Both the position numbers and the translations under genes were made by a program. A DNA stretch of 64,000 nucleotides from an uncultured Roseateles sp. (lineage in GTDB: Bacteria > Pseudomonadota > Gammaproteobacteria > Burkholderiales > Burkholderiaceae_C): the NCBI RefSeq assembly GCF_963422335.1, contig NZ_OY729424.1:2542001-2606000 (forward strand), in the 5' to 3' direction. The notes beneath the pieces are model-generated. The model was not told where the DNA came from, searched no databases, and saw nothing but the letters and a program-made list of their open reading frames with translations. How positions within the stretch are numbered: the stretch's first letter is position 1; every line of letters starts with the position of its first letter. Below are positions 1 through 8,602 of this stretch, piece after piece.

Positions 1-603
1 TACACCCTGCAAAAGCAGGGCGACATCTCGATGGGGGCCAACCTCTCGCTGATCCACAACCTCGGCCTGGGCGGGCGCTACGGCGGGGACGCCAACTTCG
101 AGAAGGTACGCGTGGGCGCCAAGCGCCACTACACCAGCGTGCGGCTGAACCTCTTCGGCGGCATGGCCCTGCCCCAGCAGTGGGCCTTGCAGGGGCGGCT
201 GAACAGCCAATACAGCGCCGACGCCCTGGTCTCGGGCGAGCAGTTCGGCCTGGGCGGCGCCAACTCGGTGCGCGGCTACGAAGAGCGCGAGATCCTTGGT
301 GACAGCGGTCTGTCGGCCAGCGTCGAGCTCTACGCCCCCGACATGGCCAAGCGCTTCAGCGACAGCCTGGGGAGCCTGCGTGCCCTGGCCTTTGTCGATG
401 GCGGCAAGGTTCACAACCAGCGGGGCCTGCCCTGCCGCAACGCGCAGGTGTCCTGCGGGCTGGCCTCGGCGGGCCTGGGCTTGAGGCTGGGGGCGGGGGC
501 GCTGCAGATGCGCCTGGACCTGGCCCAGGCCCTGCGCGCTGGTGCCCGCACAGAACGTAACGATACGCGCCTGCACTTCCAGGCGAACTACAGTTTTATC
601 TGA
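1..603 (+). CDS. TpsB-family (ShlB/FhaC/HecB) outer-membrane transporter, 3' end only
   Basis: This is the C-terminal 200 residues of a two-partner-secretion transporter; the open frame continues off the left edge, so the true start lies outside the window. In this family a 16-strand outer-membrane barrel with periplasmic POTRA domains exports one large TpsA partner. The visible part alternates hydrophobic and polar residues like barrel strands. It carries GGANSVRGYEE near residue 85, matching the VRGY motif of the Omp85/TpsB L6 loop. It ends in ANYSFI, a typical barrel C-terminus with a terminal hydrophobic residue. The TpsA-like gene starts 64 bp downstream on the same strand, which is the standard TpsB-TpsA arrangement and strongly suggests that protein as cargo. 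Confidence 0.88.
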   Translation, partial: YTLQKQGDISMGANLSLIHNLGLGGRYGGDANFEKVRVGAKRHYTSVRLNLFGGMALPQQWALQGRLNSQYSADALVSGEQFGLGGANSVRGYEEREILGDSGLSASVELYAPDMAKRFSDSLGSLRALAFVDGGKVHNQRGLPCRNAQVSCGLASAGLGLRLGAGALQMRLDLAQALRAGARTERNDTRLHFQANYSFI

Positions 604-667
604 CCCTGAGGCAGGGCGCCCAAGCGCTCCGCCCCAGGCTCAAACCGATTTTGAGAGGCAGTACGCC

Positions 668-3600
668 ATGAGCCATTCCAGCCAGACCCTTCGCGCCTTC
701 CCCCGCAACGTCGCCGCACGCCGCCTCACGCCGCGTCGGCTGGCCGCCGCGCTGGCCGCCGGCTCCCTGCTGACGCTGACGGTCTGGCCGGGCATGCAGG
801 ACGCCGACGCTCAGGCGCTGCCCAGCGGCCTCAACGTCGTGCAGGGCCAGGCCAGGGTCAACACCGTTGGCAACCAGATGACGGTGACCAACTCCAACGG
901 CGCGATCCTGAACTGGAGCAGCTTCTCGATCGGCGCCAGCAACGCGGTGCGCTTCGAGCAGGCCAATGCCAGCAGCCAGGTGCTCAACCGGGTGCTGGGC
1001 AACGACCCGTCCAACATCCTCGGCCAGCTCAGCAGCAACGGCAAGGTCTGGCTGCTCAACCCCAACGGCGTGCTGTTCGGCCAGAGCGCCCGCATCAATG
1101 TCGCCGGTCTGGTGACCAGCACCCTGAACCTCAGCGACCGGGACTGGGCCGCCGGGCGCTACAACTTCAGCGGGACCGGCACGGCCGACATCGTCAACCA
1201 GGGTGAGCTGCGCACGACCCTGGGCGGCCATGTGGCCCTGGTCGGCGCCAGCGTCAGGAACGAAGGTCTGATCGAAGCCCCGGGCGGGCAGATCCTCCTG
1301 GCTGCGGGCCAGAGCGTCGAGCTGATCGACACCGGCTCGCCCAATCTGAGCGTCAAGGTCACCGCGCCGCAGGGCCAGGCGCTGAATCTGGGCACCCTGG
1401 CCGCGGCCGGCGGGCGCATCGACATCCACGGCGCCATCGTCAACCAGCAGGGCATTGTGCGGGCCGACTCGCTGCAGGGCACGGGCGGCGACATCGTGCT
1501 GCGGGCCAGCCAGACGCTGATGCTCAGCGCCGACAGCCGCACCACGGCCGACGGCGGTGATGGCGGCAAGGGCGGCCAGATCCAGCTGCTGGGCCGGCAG
1601 GTGGGCCTGACGGACCGTGCCGTGGTCAGTGCCTCGGGTGCGGCAGGAGGCGGCCAGGTGCTGGTCGGCGGCGGGCAGCAGGGGCTGGACGCCAGCGTGC
1701 CCAATTCGGAGGCGGTGTACTTCGGCAAGGACGCCAGCATACGGGCCGATGCCACGGCCAGCGGCGACGGCGGACGCCTCATCCTGTGGAGCGACAAGTC
1801 CACCAAGGCCTATGGTTCCTTGAGCGCACGGGCAGGCGAGCAAGGCGGCAATGGCGGCTTCATCGAGACCTCCGGCCATTGGCTGGATGCGCAGCCGGCC
1901 AAGATCGATGTGGCAGCGCCGCATGGCAAGTCCGGGCAGTGGCTGCTCGACCCCTATAACGTCTTCATCAGCGACAGCTTCTTCTATGGCGAGCTGAACA
2001 TCGCACCCGGCACCTTCTTTGATCCGAACGGCGATGACGCGCAACTGCTGAGCAGCACAATCAACTCGGCGCTGAACAACGGTACGGCGGTCGTGATCCA
2101 GACCTCGACCGGCGGCACCCAATCGGGTGACATTACGCTGAGCAATGCCCATATCGCCCATGCCGGCGGGCCCTCGGGTGGCAGCCTGACTTTGCTGGCC
2201 GATCGCAATATCTCGATGAGCAACTCGTCGATCCTGGGACAGAACGGGCCTCTCAACATCAGCTTCGTCGCGGCGCATGGCAATCCGCCCTCGGGTGGCA
2301 CGGTGTCATTGGATAACGCCTCCATCGTCTCGGGCGGCGGCAACATCGACATCGGCGGTGGCGGCACAGGGCAACTGGCCAGTGGTGGCCAGTTTGCCAA
2401 TGCTGCCGTCAATGTCTTTGGCTTCGGCGCCGCCATCACGGTGAAACAGTCGGTTCTCGATGCCGGTGCAGGCAATCTGTCATTGCGCGGTGTCAGTCCT
2501 CTCGGATCCGGCGAGGGCACTGGTGGGGATGGCGTTGTCCTGGGCGATACCGGGTCCGCGAGTGTTCAGCTGAAGGGCGCCATCATCACGGTGCTGGGCT
2601 CCGGCAACACCAGCGGCAACGGCGTATATCTCGGTCCCCGCACCTCTCTGGTGGCCACCCATGCGATCAATATGCAGGGGTGGGCCGGCGGCCTCGGCGT
2701 GACGGCCGACCCAGGCGAGGGGCGCGGTGCGACGCTGAGCGTGGACCCTGGCGCCTCCGTACCCGGTGGTATCGATGAAAGCTACCGGCTGTCCATCGTC
2801 GGCGTGGGCGACAACGGCGGCATCGACTTCGTGACCGGAGGCTCCAGCCTGTTTGTGGCCAATGGCGCGAGCCTGCGGCTCGAGGCCGATGGCGCCGGGG
2901 GCACGGCGCACCTGATACTCAGCGGCACTCTCGGCAGCCCTGTGATCAACGCCAGCGGCGGTGGCTCGGTGACCCTGATTGGACCGAGCATCACGCTCGA
3001 TCATGCCGACACGGTCACCGATGCCGACGTGCTGATCCAGGCCACCCGTGGCCTCGGTGGCCTGACGATGACCAACAGCCATATTCAGGCCGGCGGCGCC
3101 ATCGACGTGCAGGCCAACGCTCAGCTGTACGGCTTCGGCTCCTCATTGACGTCCACGGCCGGCGGCGTGGCCATCGGGCTGGCCGGCATTTCCGGCGGCG
3201 CGCTGCGTACCTTCGGCAATGACGCCGGTGCGGACCTGCTGAACACGCCCAATGGCAACTGGCTGATCTACGCTGGTGACCCCCTGCTCGAATGGTCACC
3301 CAACGGGCTGAAGCACGACTACACCAAGCATGGCTCCAGCGGCTTCTCAGACATTTCGGGCGGCCCCGGCGTTGACAATGTGGGCAAGAACGGCTTCCTG
3401 TTCGCCACGCCGCAAACCGCGCAGATCGAGGGCGACGTGGTGCAGCGCGAATATGATGGCACGACTGCGGCCACGGTCAACGGCTACCGAGTCTTCACCC
3501 TGCAGGGCGATGTGGCCGTCGGCCTGGCGGGCGCAGTGCAACCGGTATATCTGGACAAGGACGCCGGCGTGGACAAGCCGCTCGATGTTGGCGCACTGAT

Positions 3601-6600
3601 GACCACGGGCTTTGTCGATGGTGCTGGCAAGCCTGTCTATGGCTACACGGTGCAGAACACATTGAAGGGCACGATCACGCCCAAGGTGCTGCAATTTGCG
3701 GTGATTGTCGACGACAAGGTCTACGACGCGACGACGAACGCGACCGGGCGCCTGTTCGAACCGGCAATCGGCTTTGTGGGTGACGAAACGGTCACCATCG
3801 TGCCCAAGGTCCACTTCCAGGACAAGAACGCTGGCGTAGGCAAGGCGGTGATCTTCGATACCGCCCAGCTGCTGGACGGTGCCAACGGCGGCAAGGCCAG
3901 CAACTACACCTTCTTCGCACCCGAAGGCGGGATCACGGCCACCATCAGCAAGGCCGACCTGGCTGTCACAGGCCTTACGGCCAACAACAAGATTTACGAC
4001 CGCTCGACCTTTGCCACCCTGAGTGGCACACCGACGGTCAGCCCGCTGGGCGAAGACTCGGTGTCGGTCTTTATCGAAGGCTCGGCCTCCTTCAACAACC
4101 GCAATGTCGGCAATGCCAAGCCGGTGACGGTGTCGGGCTTGTTCCTGAGCGGTGAGGATCAGGGCAACTACAACCTGCTTCCGCTCACCCTGACGGCCAA
4201 CATCACCCCCCGGCCGCTGAGCGTGAGCAATCTGAGCGCGGCCAGCAAGGTCTACGACGGCAACACCTCGACCTCGGTCTCGGGTGGCCTGAGCGGGGGT
4301 GTGCTTGAAGGTGACTCGGTCAGCTTGGCAGGCGGCTCGGGCAGCTTTCTCGACAAGGATGTCGGCAGCAACAAGACCGTGTTGGTGGACGGCTTCGGCC
4401 TGAGCGGGCCTGACGCCGGCAACTACACCGTGTCGATCGCGGGCAGCCTCAGCGCGAACATCACCCCGGCGCGCGTCAGCGTCAGCGGCCTGACGGTCAA
4501 CAACAAGGTCTACGACGCCACCACGGTGGCCACTCTGGCCAACACCGGCCAGATCAATGCGATCAGCGGCGACGTGGTCACGCTCGGCGCCGGCACGGCC
4601 AACTTCGTCGACAAGAACGTCGGCACGGCCAAGACCGTCGTGCTCAGCGGCTTCGGCCTGAGCGGGGCGGACGCCGGCAACTACCTGCTGGACCCGATCG
4701 CCAACCTCAGCGCCAACATCACCCCGGCGGCGCTGGTGGTCAGCGGCATCACCGCCAACAACAAGGTGTACGACGCCAGCACCAACGCCACCCTCAACGG
4801 CCTGGCCACCGTCAAGGCCCTGGGCACCGACAGCGTCGCCGTCGGTGGTGCGGCCGTGGCCAAGTTCAGCGACAAGAACGCCGGCACCGGCAAGGGCGTG
4901 ACCGTCATCGGCTACACGCTGAGCGGCACCGACGCGGCCAACTACACCGTGACCCAGCCCACCGGGCTGAGCGCCAACATCACGCCGGCCAACCTGGTCG
5001 TCACCGGCCTGGGCGTGGCCGACAAGGTCTATGACGCCACGACAGTGGCCACTCTCACCGGCGGCGCCAACATCAGCGCCCTGGGCAGCGACGTTGTCAG
5101 CGTCGACGCGGCCAACGCCAACGCACGCTTCGTCAACAAGAACGTCGGCGCTGGCAAGAGCGTTATCGTCGGCGGCATCAGCCTCGGCGGCGCCGACGCC
5201 GGCAACTACCTGCTGCAGGCTCCCGGCAACCTCACGGCCAGCATCACGCCGGCGGCCTTGAGCGTCAGCGGCATCAGTGCCAACAACAAGGTCTATGACG
5301 CCAGCACCGCCGCCAGCCTCAGCGGCAGCGCCACCGTCCAGGCGCTGGGCAATGACAGCGTCGCTGTGGGTGGCTCGGCCGTGGCCAGCTTTGCCAACAA
5401 GAATGCAGGCACGGGCAAGAGCGTCACGGTCAGCGGCTACACCTTGAGCGGGGTCGACGCCGGCAACTACACCCTCAACCCGCCCGCCGAACTGCGGGCC
5501 GACATCACCCCGGCCAGCCTCACTATCGGCGGCATCAGCGCCAACAACAAGGTCTACGACGCCACCCTGGTGGCCAGCCTCAGCGGCAGCGCCGTGGTGC
5601 AGGCGCTGGCCAGCGACAGCGTGAGTGTCAGTGGCACCGGCACGGGCCTGTTCAGTGACAAGAACGTCGGCAATGCCAAGCCGGTCGCGGTCAGCGGCTT
5701 TGCCCTCAGCGGCGCAGACGCCGCCAACTACCGGCTGCTAGCCTCTTCGCTCACGGCCAACATCACACCGGCCAGCCTGCAATACCTGGCCAACCCGGTC
5801 AGCAAGGCCATAGGCGACGCGGTGCCGCCGCTGACCGGCAGCGTCACCGGCTTTGTCGGCGGCGAGACGCAGCAGACGGCGACCACCGGCACGCTGAGCT
5901 TCAGCAGCAGCGTGGACGTGCAGACCCCCGCGGGCAGCTATGCCGTGCAGGGCGCAGGCCTGGCGGCGCAGAACTACAGCTTTGCGCAGGCGCCCGGCAA
6001 TGCCACGGCCTTCACTGTCGCCGGTCTCAGCCCCGCGGCCACCCTGAACCAGGGCACGACCGTGGCGGTCAACTCGGTGCTCAACACGCCGCAGGCGCCG
6101 ACCAACACCGGCCAGGGCGGCCTGCTGAACATGCTGCAGGCCCCGGCCGCTGGCGCCGAAGGTGCCGGCGCGGCCCTGCTCTCCACCCTGGGCAGCAATG
6201 CTGGCGGCACGCCTTCGTTTGCGGGCATCCGCCTGGGCGATATGTCGCAGGACGCCCTGGCCAATATGCTGGCCTCGCGTGACCGCTACAAGAAAGCGCT
6301 GTTCGCCGACGCCATCTACAAGCTGGAGCAGGATGCCTCGCTGGCGGATCTGCGCCTGTGCAAGACCACCCGTGACGTGGAGGCCGGCGATTGCATCCTG
6401 ACCGACGAGCTCAAGCGACAGATCCAGGCTGCCAAGGCATCCGAAGAGTTGGCGCAGATGCAGCAAGCGCCCGCGCGGCCGGCGGCCACCGCGGCGGCAC
6501 AGCCCGATCCCAAGGGCCTGACGGTCAATCTCAGCCACAAGCGCAAGGTCAAGACAGCCTCGTTGCCGCAGATCGAGCGCAAGGTGGCCGTCGTCATCGG

Positions 6601-7303
6601 CATCGACAACTACCAGGACAAGAGCATCCCGCAGCTGGGCAATGCGGTGAAGGACGCCCAATCGGTGGGCAGCCTGTTCGACGGAGCCCTCGGCTACGAG
6701 ACCGTGGTCATTCCCAACGCCAGCAAGCAGGCGGTGGTCAGCGCGCTGAACAAGCTGGCGCTGGAGCTGGGCCCCAAGGACTCGGTGGTGATCTACTACG
6801 CCGGCCACGGCGAGCTGGTCGAGTCCACCGGCCTGGGCTACTGGCAGCTGGCCGATGCCGATGCCAAGAAGCCCGAGACCTGGCTGTCCAACGCCGACAT
6901 CGGCCGCATGATTGCGCAGATCGGAGCCTCCCAGGTGGCGCTGATCTCGGACAGCTGCTACTCCGGCTCCCTGGTCTCGGACGAGCGCATCCGCGCCACG
7001 CCCGGAGGCACCGACCCGCAGGCCCTGCTGGCACGCAAGTCGGTGGTGGTGATGTCATCGGGCGGCAACGAGCCGGTATTCGATGAGGGCAAGGAGGGGC
7101 ACTCGCCGTTTGCCTGGAATCTGATGAACCAGCTCAAGCAGGTCAACAGCTGGCAGGCCGGCGGCAATGTGTTCGAGCGGGTGCGCTTTGCAGTGGCGCG
7201 GGAGCTGCCGCAGCGGCCCAAGTACGGCTCGAGCAGTGCGGCGGGCCACCAGGCCGGGGGCGACTATCTGTTCGAACAGCGCCAGCTGGAAACGAACAAC
7301 TGA
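668..7303 (+). CDS. Giant TpsA-like exoprotein: haemagglutinin N-domain, YDG/MBG repeats, C-terminal caspase
   Basis: The 2211-residue protein starts at the ATG at 668, preceded by GAGAGG with 9 nt spacing. An earlier in-frame ATG at 542 lies inside the transporter gene and lacks such a site. An extended signal peptide (about 1-50, ending ...DADAQA) leads into a filamentous-haemagglutinin TPS domain (about 55-300) with NPNGVLFG at 131. A glycine-rich beta-helix-like stretch follows, then nine YDG repeats and an MBG-like unit (about 920-1790), and a linker with two cysteines. The C-terminal caspase/peptidase C14 domain (about 1970-2200) starts KVAVVIGIDNYQ, with catalytic His2047 in YYAGHG and Cys2097 in DSCYSG. 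Known: TPS domains direct export through TpsB; YDG/MBG repeats form surface stalks. Inferred: a secreted or surface-displayed cysteine protease on an adhesin-like stalk. Substrate and self-processing are unknown. Confidence 0.9.
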   Translation: MSHSSQTLRAFPRNVAARRLTPRRLAAALAAGSLLTLTVWPGMQDADAQALPSGLNVVQGQARVNTVGNQMTVTNSNGAILNWSSFSIGASNAVRFEQANASSQVLNRVLGNDPSNILGQLSSNGKVWLLNPNGVLFGQSARINVAGLVTSTLNLSDRDWAAGRYNFSGTGTADIVNQGELRTTLGGHVALVGASVRNEGLIEAPGGQILLAAGQSVELIDTGSPNLSVKVTAPQGQALNLGTLAAAGGRIDIHGAIVNQQGIVRADSLQGTGGDIVLRASQTLMLSADSRTTADGGDGGKGGQIQLLGRQVGLTDRAVVSASGAAGGGQVLVGGGQQGLDASVPNSEAVYFGKDASIRADATASGDGGRLILWSDKSTKAYGSLSARAGEQGGNGGFIETSGHWLDAQPAKIDVAAPHGKSGQWLLDPYNVFISDSFFYGELNIAPGTFFDPNGDDAQLLSSTINSALNNGTAVVIQTSTGGTQSGDITLSNAHIAHAGGPSGGSLTLLADRNISMSNSSILGQNGPLNISFVAAHGNPPSGGTVSLDNASIVSGGGNIDIGGGGTGQLASGGQFANAAVNVFGFGAAITVKQSVLDAGAGNLSLRGVSPLGSGEGTGGDGVVLGDTGSASVQLKGAIITVLGSGNTSGNGVYLGPRTSLVATHAINMQGWAGGLGVTADPGEGRGATLSVDPGASVPGGIDESYRLSIVGVGDNGGIDFVTGGSSLFVANGASLRLEADGAGGTAHLILSGTLGSPVINASGGGSVTLIGPSITLDHADTVTDADVLIQATRGLGGLTMTNSHIQAGGAIDVQANAQLYGFGSSLTSTAGGVAIGLAGISGGALRTFGNDAGADLLNTPNGNWLIYAGDPLLEWSPNGLKHDYTKHGSSGFSDISGGPGVDNVGKNGFLFATPQTAQIEGDVVQREYDGTTAATVNGYRVFTLQGDVAVGLAGAVQPVYLDKDAGVDKPLDVGALMTTGFVDGAGKPVYGYTVQNTLKGTITPKVLQFAVIVDDKVYDATTNATGRLFEPAIGFVGDETVTIVPKVHFQDKNAGVGKAVIFDTAQLLDGANGGKASNYTFFAPEGGITATISKADLAVTGLTANNKIYDRSTFATLSGTPTVSPLGEDSVSVFIEGSASFNNRNVGNAKPVTVSGLFLSGEDQGNYNLLPLTLTANITPRPLSVSNLSAASKVYDGNTSTSVSGGLSGGVLEGDSVSLAGGSGSFLDKDVGSNKTVLVDGFGLSGPDAGNYTVSIAGSLSANITPARVSVSGLTVNNKVYDATTVATLANTGQINAISGDVVTLGAGTANFVDKNVGTAKTVVLSGFGLSGADAGNYLLDPIANLSANITPAALVVSGITANNKVYDASTNATLNGLATVKALGTDSVAVGGAAVAKFSDKNAGTGKGVTVIGYTLSGTDAANYTVTQPTGLSANITPANLVVTGLGVADKVYDATTVATLTGGANISALGSDVVSVDAANANARFVNKNVGAGKSVIVGGISLGGADAGNYLLQAPGNLTASITPAALSVSGISANNKVYDASTAASLSGSATVQALGNDSVAVGGSAVASFANKNAGTGKSVTVSGYTLSGVDAGNYTLNPPAELRADITPASLTIGGISANNKVYDATLVASLSGSAVVQALASDSVSVSGTGTGLFSDKNVGNAKPVAVSGFALSGADAANYRLLASSLTANITPASLQYLANPVSKAIGDAVPPLTGSVTGFVGGETQQTATTGTLSFSSSVDVQTPAGSYAVQGAGLAAQNYSFAQAPGNATAFTVAGLSPAATLNQGTTVAVNSVLNTPQAPTNTGQGGLLNMLQAPAAGAEGAGAALLSTLGSNAGGTPSFAGIRLGDMSQDALANMLASRDRYKKALFADAIYKLEQDASLADLRLCKTTRDVEAGDCILTDELKRQIQAAKASEELAQMQQAPARPAATAAAQPDPKGLTVNLSHKRKVKTASLPQIERKVAVVIGIDNYQDKSIPQLGNAVKDAQSVGSLFDGALGYETVVIPNASKQAVVSALNKLALELGPKDSVVIYYAGHGELVESTGLGYWQLADADAKKPETWLSNADIGRMIAQIGASQVALISDSCYSGSLVSDERIRATPGGTDPQALLARKSVVVMSSGGNEPVFDEGKEGHSPFAWNLMNQLKQVNSWQAGGNVFERVRFAVARELPQRPKYGSSSAAGHQAGGDYLFEQRQLETNN
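3446..5800 (+). repeat. In-gene tandem array of nine YDG-type repeats
   Basis: Nine units share a K-V-Y-D-A/G-T/S core. The core starts at 3446 (degenerate, REYD), 3716, 3989, 4247, 4505, 4763, 5024, 5285 and 5549, giving periods of 90, 91, 86, 86, 86, 87, 87 and 88 codons. Each later unit also carries a DKN(V/A)G motif and a GADAGNY-like motif, and ends in ANITP. The middle units are similar at DNA level as well, for example the recurring core AACAACAAGGTCTACGACGC, so unit number could change by recombination. The array is in frame throughout and forms the stalk region of the caspase exoprotein. Confidence 0.85.
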
Positions 7304-7351
7304 GTCGAGGCACCGGGTTCACAGATTCAGTTCATCAAAGGACGGCTCATT

Positions 7352-7918
7352 ATGAAACTCATGCTTTCAGGTCTGTTGCTCATGCTGGGGTTGGCGCTGA
7401 GCCCGGTCGTGCCTGCGCAGAACGTGCTGAAGGGGGCACAGGTCACTGAGGCCGCATTGATCGATGCCCTGGTGATTGATGCTCCGGCGGGCGCAACGAC
7501 CGGCGATGCCAAGACGCGCGGGTTCCGCCCCGCCGTGCCCGGTGGCGCACCGGCCCAGCCGGCCAACCCGAATGCCGGCAAGGCCAGCCTGTTGATCACG
7601 TTTGCGACCAACTCCGCCGAGCTGGATGCGGGCACCAAGGAGTTGCTTGACACCCTGGCGCGTGCGCTTCAGTCCGACAAGCTGGTGGGTTTTTCGTTCA
7701 GGGTGGAGGGTCACGCCGATGCGCGAGGCGACGCCGAGGCCAATCAGAAGCTGTCTCAGCAGCGCGCCGAAGCGGTGGCAGCATATATCGTCAGCAACCA
7801 CGGCTTGCTGCCGGAGCGTCTGTTGCCGCAGGGCAAGGGTGCCAGCGAACCAATGAACAAGACCCGCATCGATGCCCCTGAAAACCGCCGCGTGACCATA
7901 GTCACCGTGAAAAACTGA
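7352..7918 (+). CDS. OmpA-family periplasmic/peptidoglycan-binding protein, copy 1
   Basis: The 188-residue protein has a Sec signal peptide (about 1-22, ending PAQ) with no lipobox cysteine, then a 50-residue linker containing NVLKG and KTRGFRPA, and an OmpA C-terminal domain (about 70-188). GHADARGD, LSQQRAEAV and NRRV match the Asp/Arg residues with which this domain binds diaminopimelate in peptidoglycan. The start has AAAGGA 9 nt upstream. It lies 48 bp after the caspase exoprotein and is probably cotranscribed. It has no beta-barrel of its own, so I infer a small soluble cell-wall-binding protein. It is a close paralogue of the next gene. Confidence 0.87.
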   Translation: MKLMLSGLLLMLGLALSPVVPAQNVLKGAQVTEAALIDALVIDAPAGATTGDAKTRGFRPAVPGGAPAQPANPNAGKASLLITFATNSAELDAGTKELLDTLARALQSDKLVGFSFRVEGHADARGDAEANQKLSQQRAEAVAAYIVSNHGLLPERLLPQGKGASEPMNKTRIDAPENRRVTIVTVKN

Positions 7919-7990
7919 AGCGCAATTGATTCTTGCCCGCAAGCTGCGACACTCAGGGATTGGTAAAAACTGCAAGAAAGGTTGCCCGCG

Positions 7991-8548
7991 ATGAAGAAGC
8001 TACTGCTTGTTGCCTGCCTGGGTCTGGGCCTTGGGCTGAATGCCTCGGCGCAAAACGTGCTGAAGGGCTCGCAAGTGACAGAGAACGCCTTGATCGATGC
8101 GCTGGCCATCGATCCGCCGGAAGTTGCGGCCAGCGGCGCCAAGACGCGGGGCTTTCGACCCGCCACGGTCGGTGCCGCGGCCCCCAAGCCGGCCAATCCG
8201 AATGCCGGCAAAGCCAGCCTCCTGATCACCTTCCCGACCAACTCGGCCGACCTGACCGATGAGACCAAGAACCAGCTCGACACCCTGGCGCGCGCGCTCC
8301 AGTCCGACAAGCTGGCCGGTTTCGCCTTCAAGGTCGAGGGCCATGCCGATGCCCGCGGCGACGCCGAACGCAATCTGAAGCTGTCTCAGCTGCGCGCCGA
8401 ATCGGTGGCCAACTACCTCGTGGCCAGCCACGGCGTCTTGCCCGAGCGCCTGTCGGCCATTGGCAAGGGCTCCAGCGAGCTGATGAACAAGGCCCAGATT
8501 GACGCGCCGGAGAATCGCCGCGTGACCATCGTCACCGTCAAGAACTGA
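7991..8548 (+). CDS. OmpA-family periplasmic/peptidoglycan-binding protein, copy 2
   Basis: The 185-residue tandem paralogue of the upstream gene has the same plan: signal peptide ending ASAQ, NVLKGSQVTE, KTRGFRPA, then an OmpA domain with GHADARGD, LSQLRAESV and NRRV. I use the ATG at 7991, with AAGG 9 nt upstream. An in-frame TTG at 7982 overlaps that ribosome site. The conserved NVLKG and TRGFRP segments lie outside the OmpA domain and are shared by both copies, which suggests a specific partner rather than only cell-wall binding. It most likely arose by local gene duplication and has diverged moderately. Confidence 0.87.
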   Translation: MKKLLLVACLGLGLGLNASAQNVLKGSQVTENALIDALAIDPPEVAASGAKTRGFRPATVGAAAPKPANPNAGKASLLITFPTNSADLTDETKNQLDTLARALQSDKLAGFAFKVEGHADARGDAERNLKLSQLRAESVANYLVASHGVLPERLSAIGKGSSELMNKAQIDAPENRRVTIVTVKN

Positions 8549-8602
8549 GCCTTTTTGCCGCCCTGACCCGGGCGATCCACCAAGCCAGGGAGGGACGGGC
8601 GA

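Noticed and set aside
542..667. N-terminal extension of the exoprotein from ATG 542
   Set aside because: It would overlap the transporter gene, lacks a ribosome site, and precedes the real signal peptide.
596..2278. Long open frame of 560 codons on the minus strand
   Set aside because: It is antisense to the TPS domain of the exoprotein. The translation is rich in Ala, Arg, His and Gln with no recognisable domain, as expected from GC-rich codon bias. Similar long antisense frames occur over most genes in the window.
5738..6808. Minus-strand open frame of 356 codons
   Set aside because: It is the mirror of the repeat/linker part of the exoprotein and has no start signal or domain.
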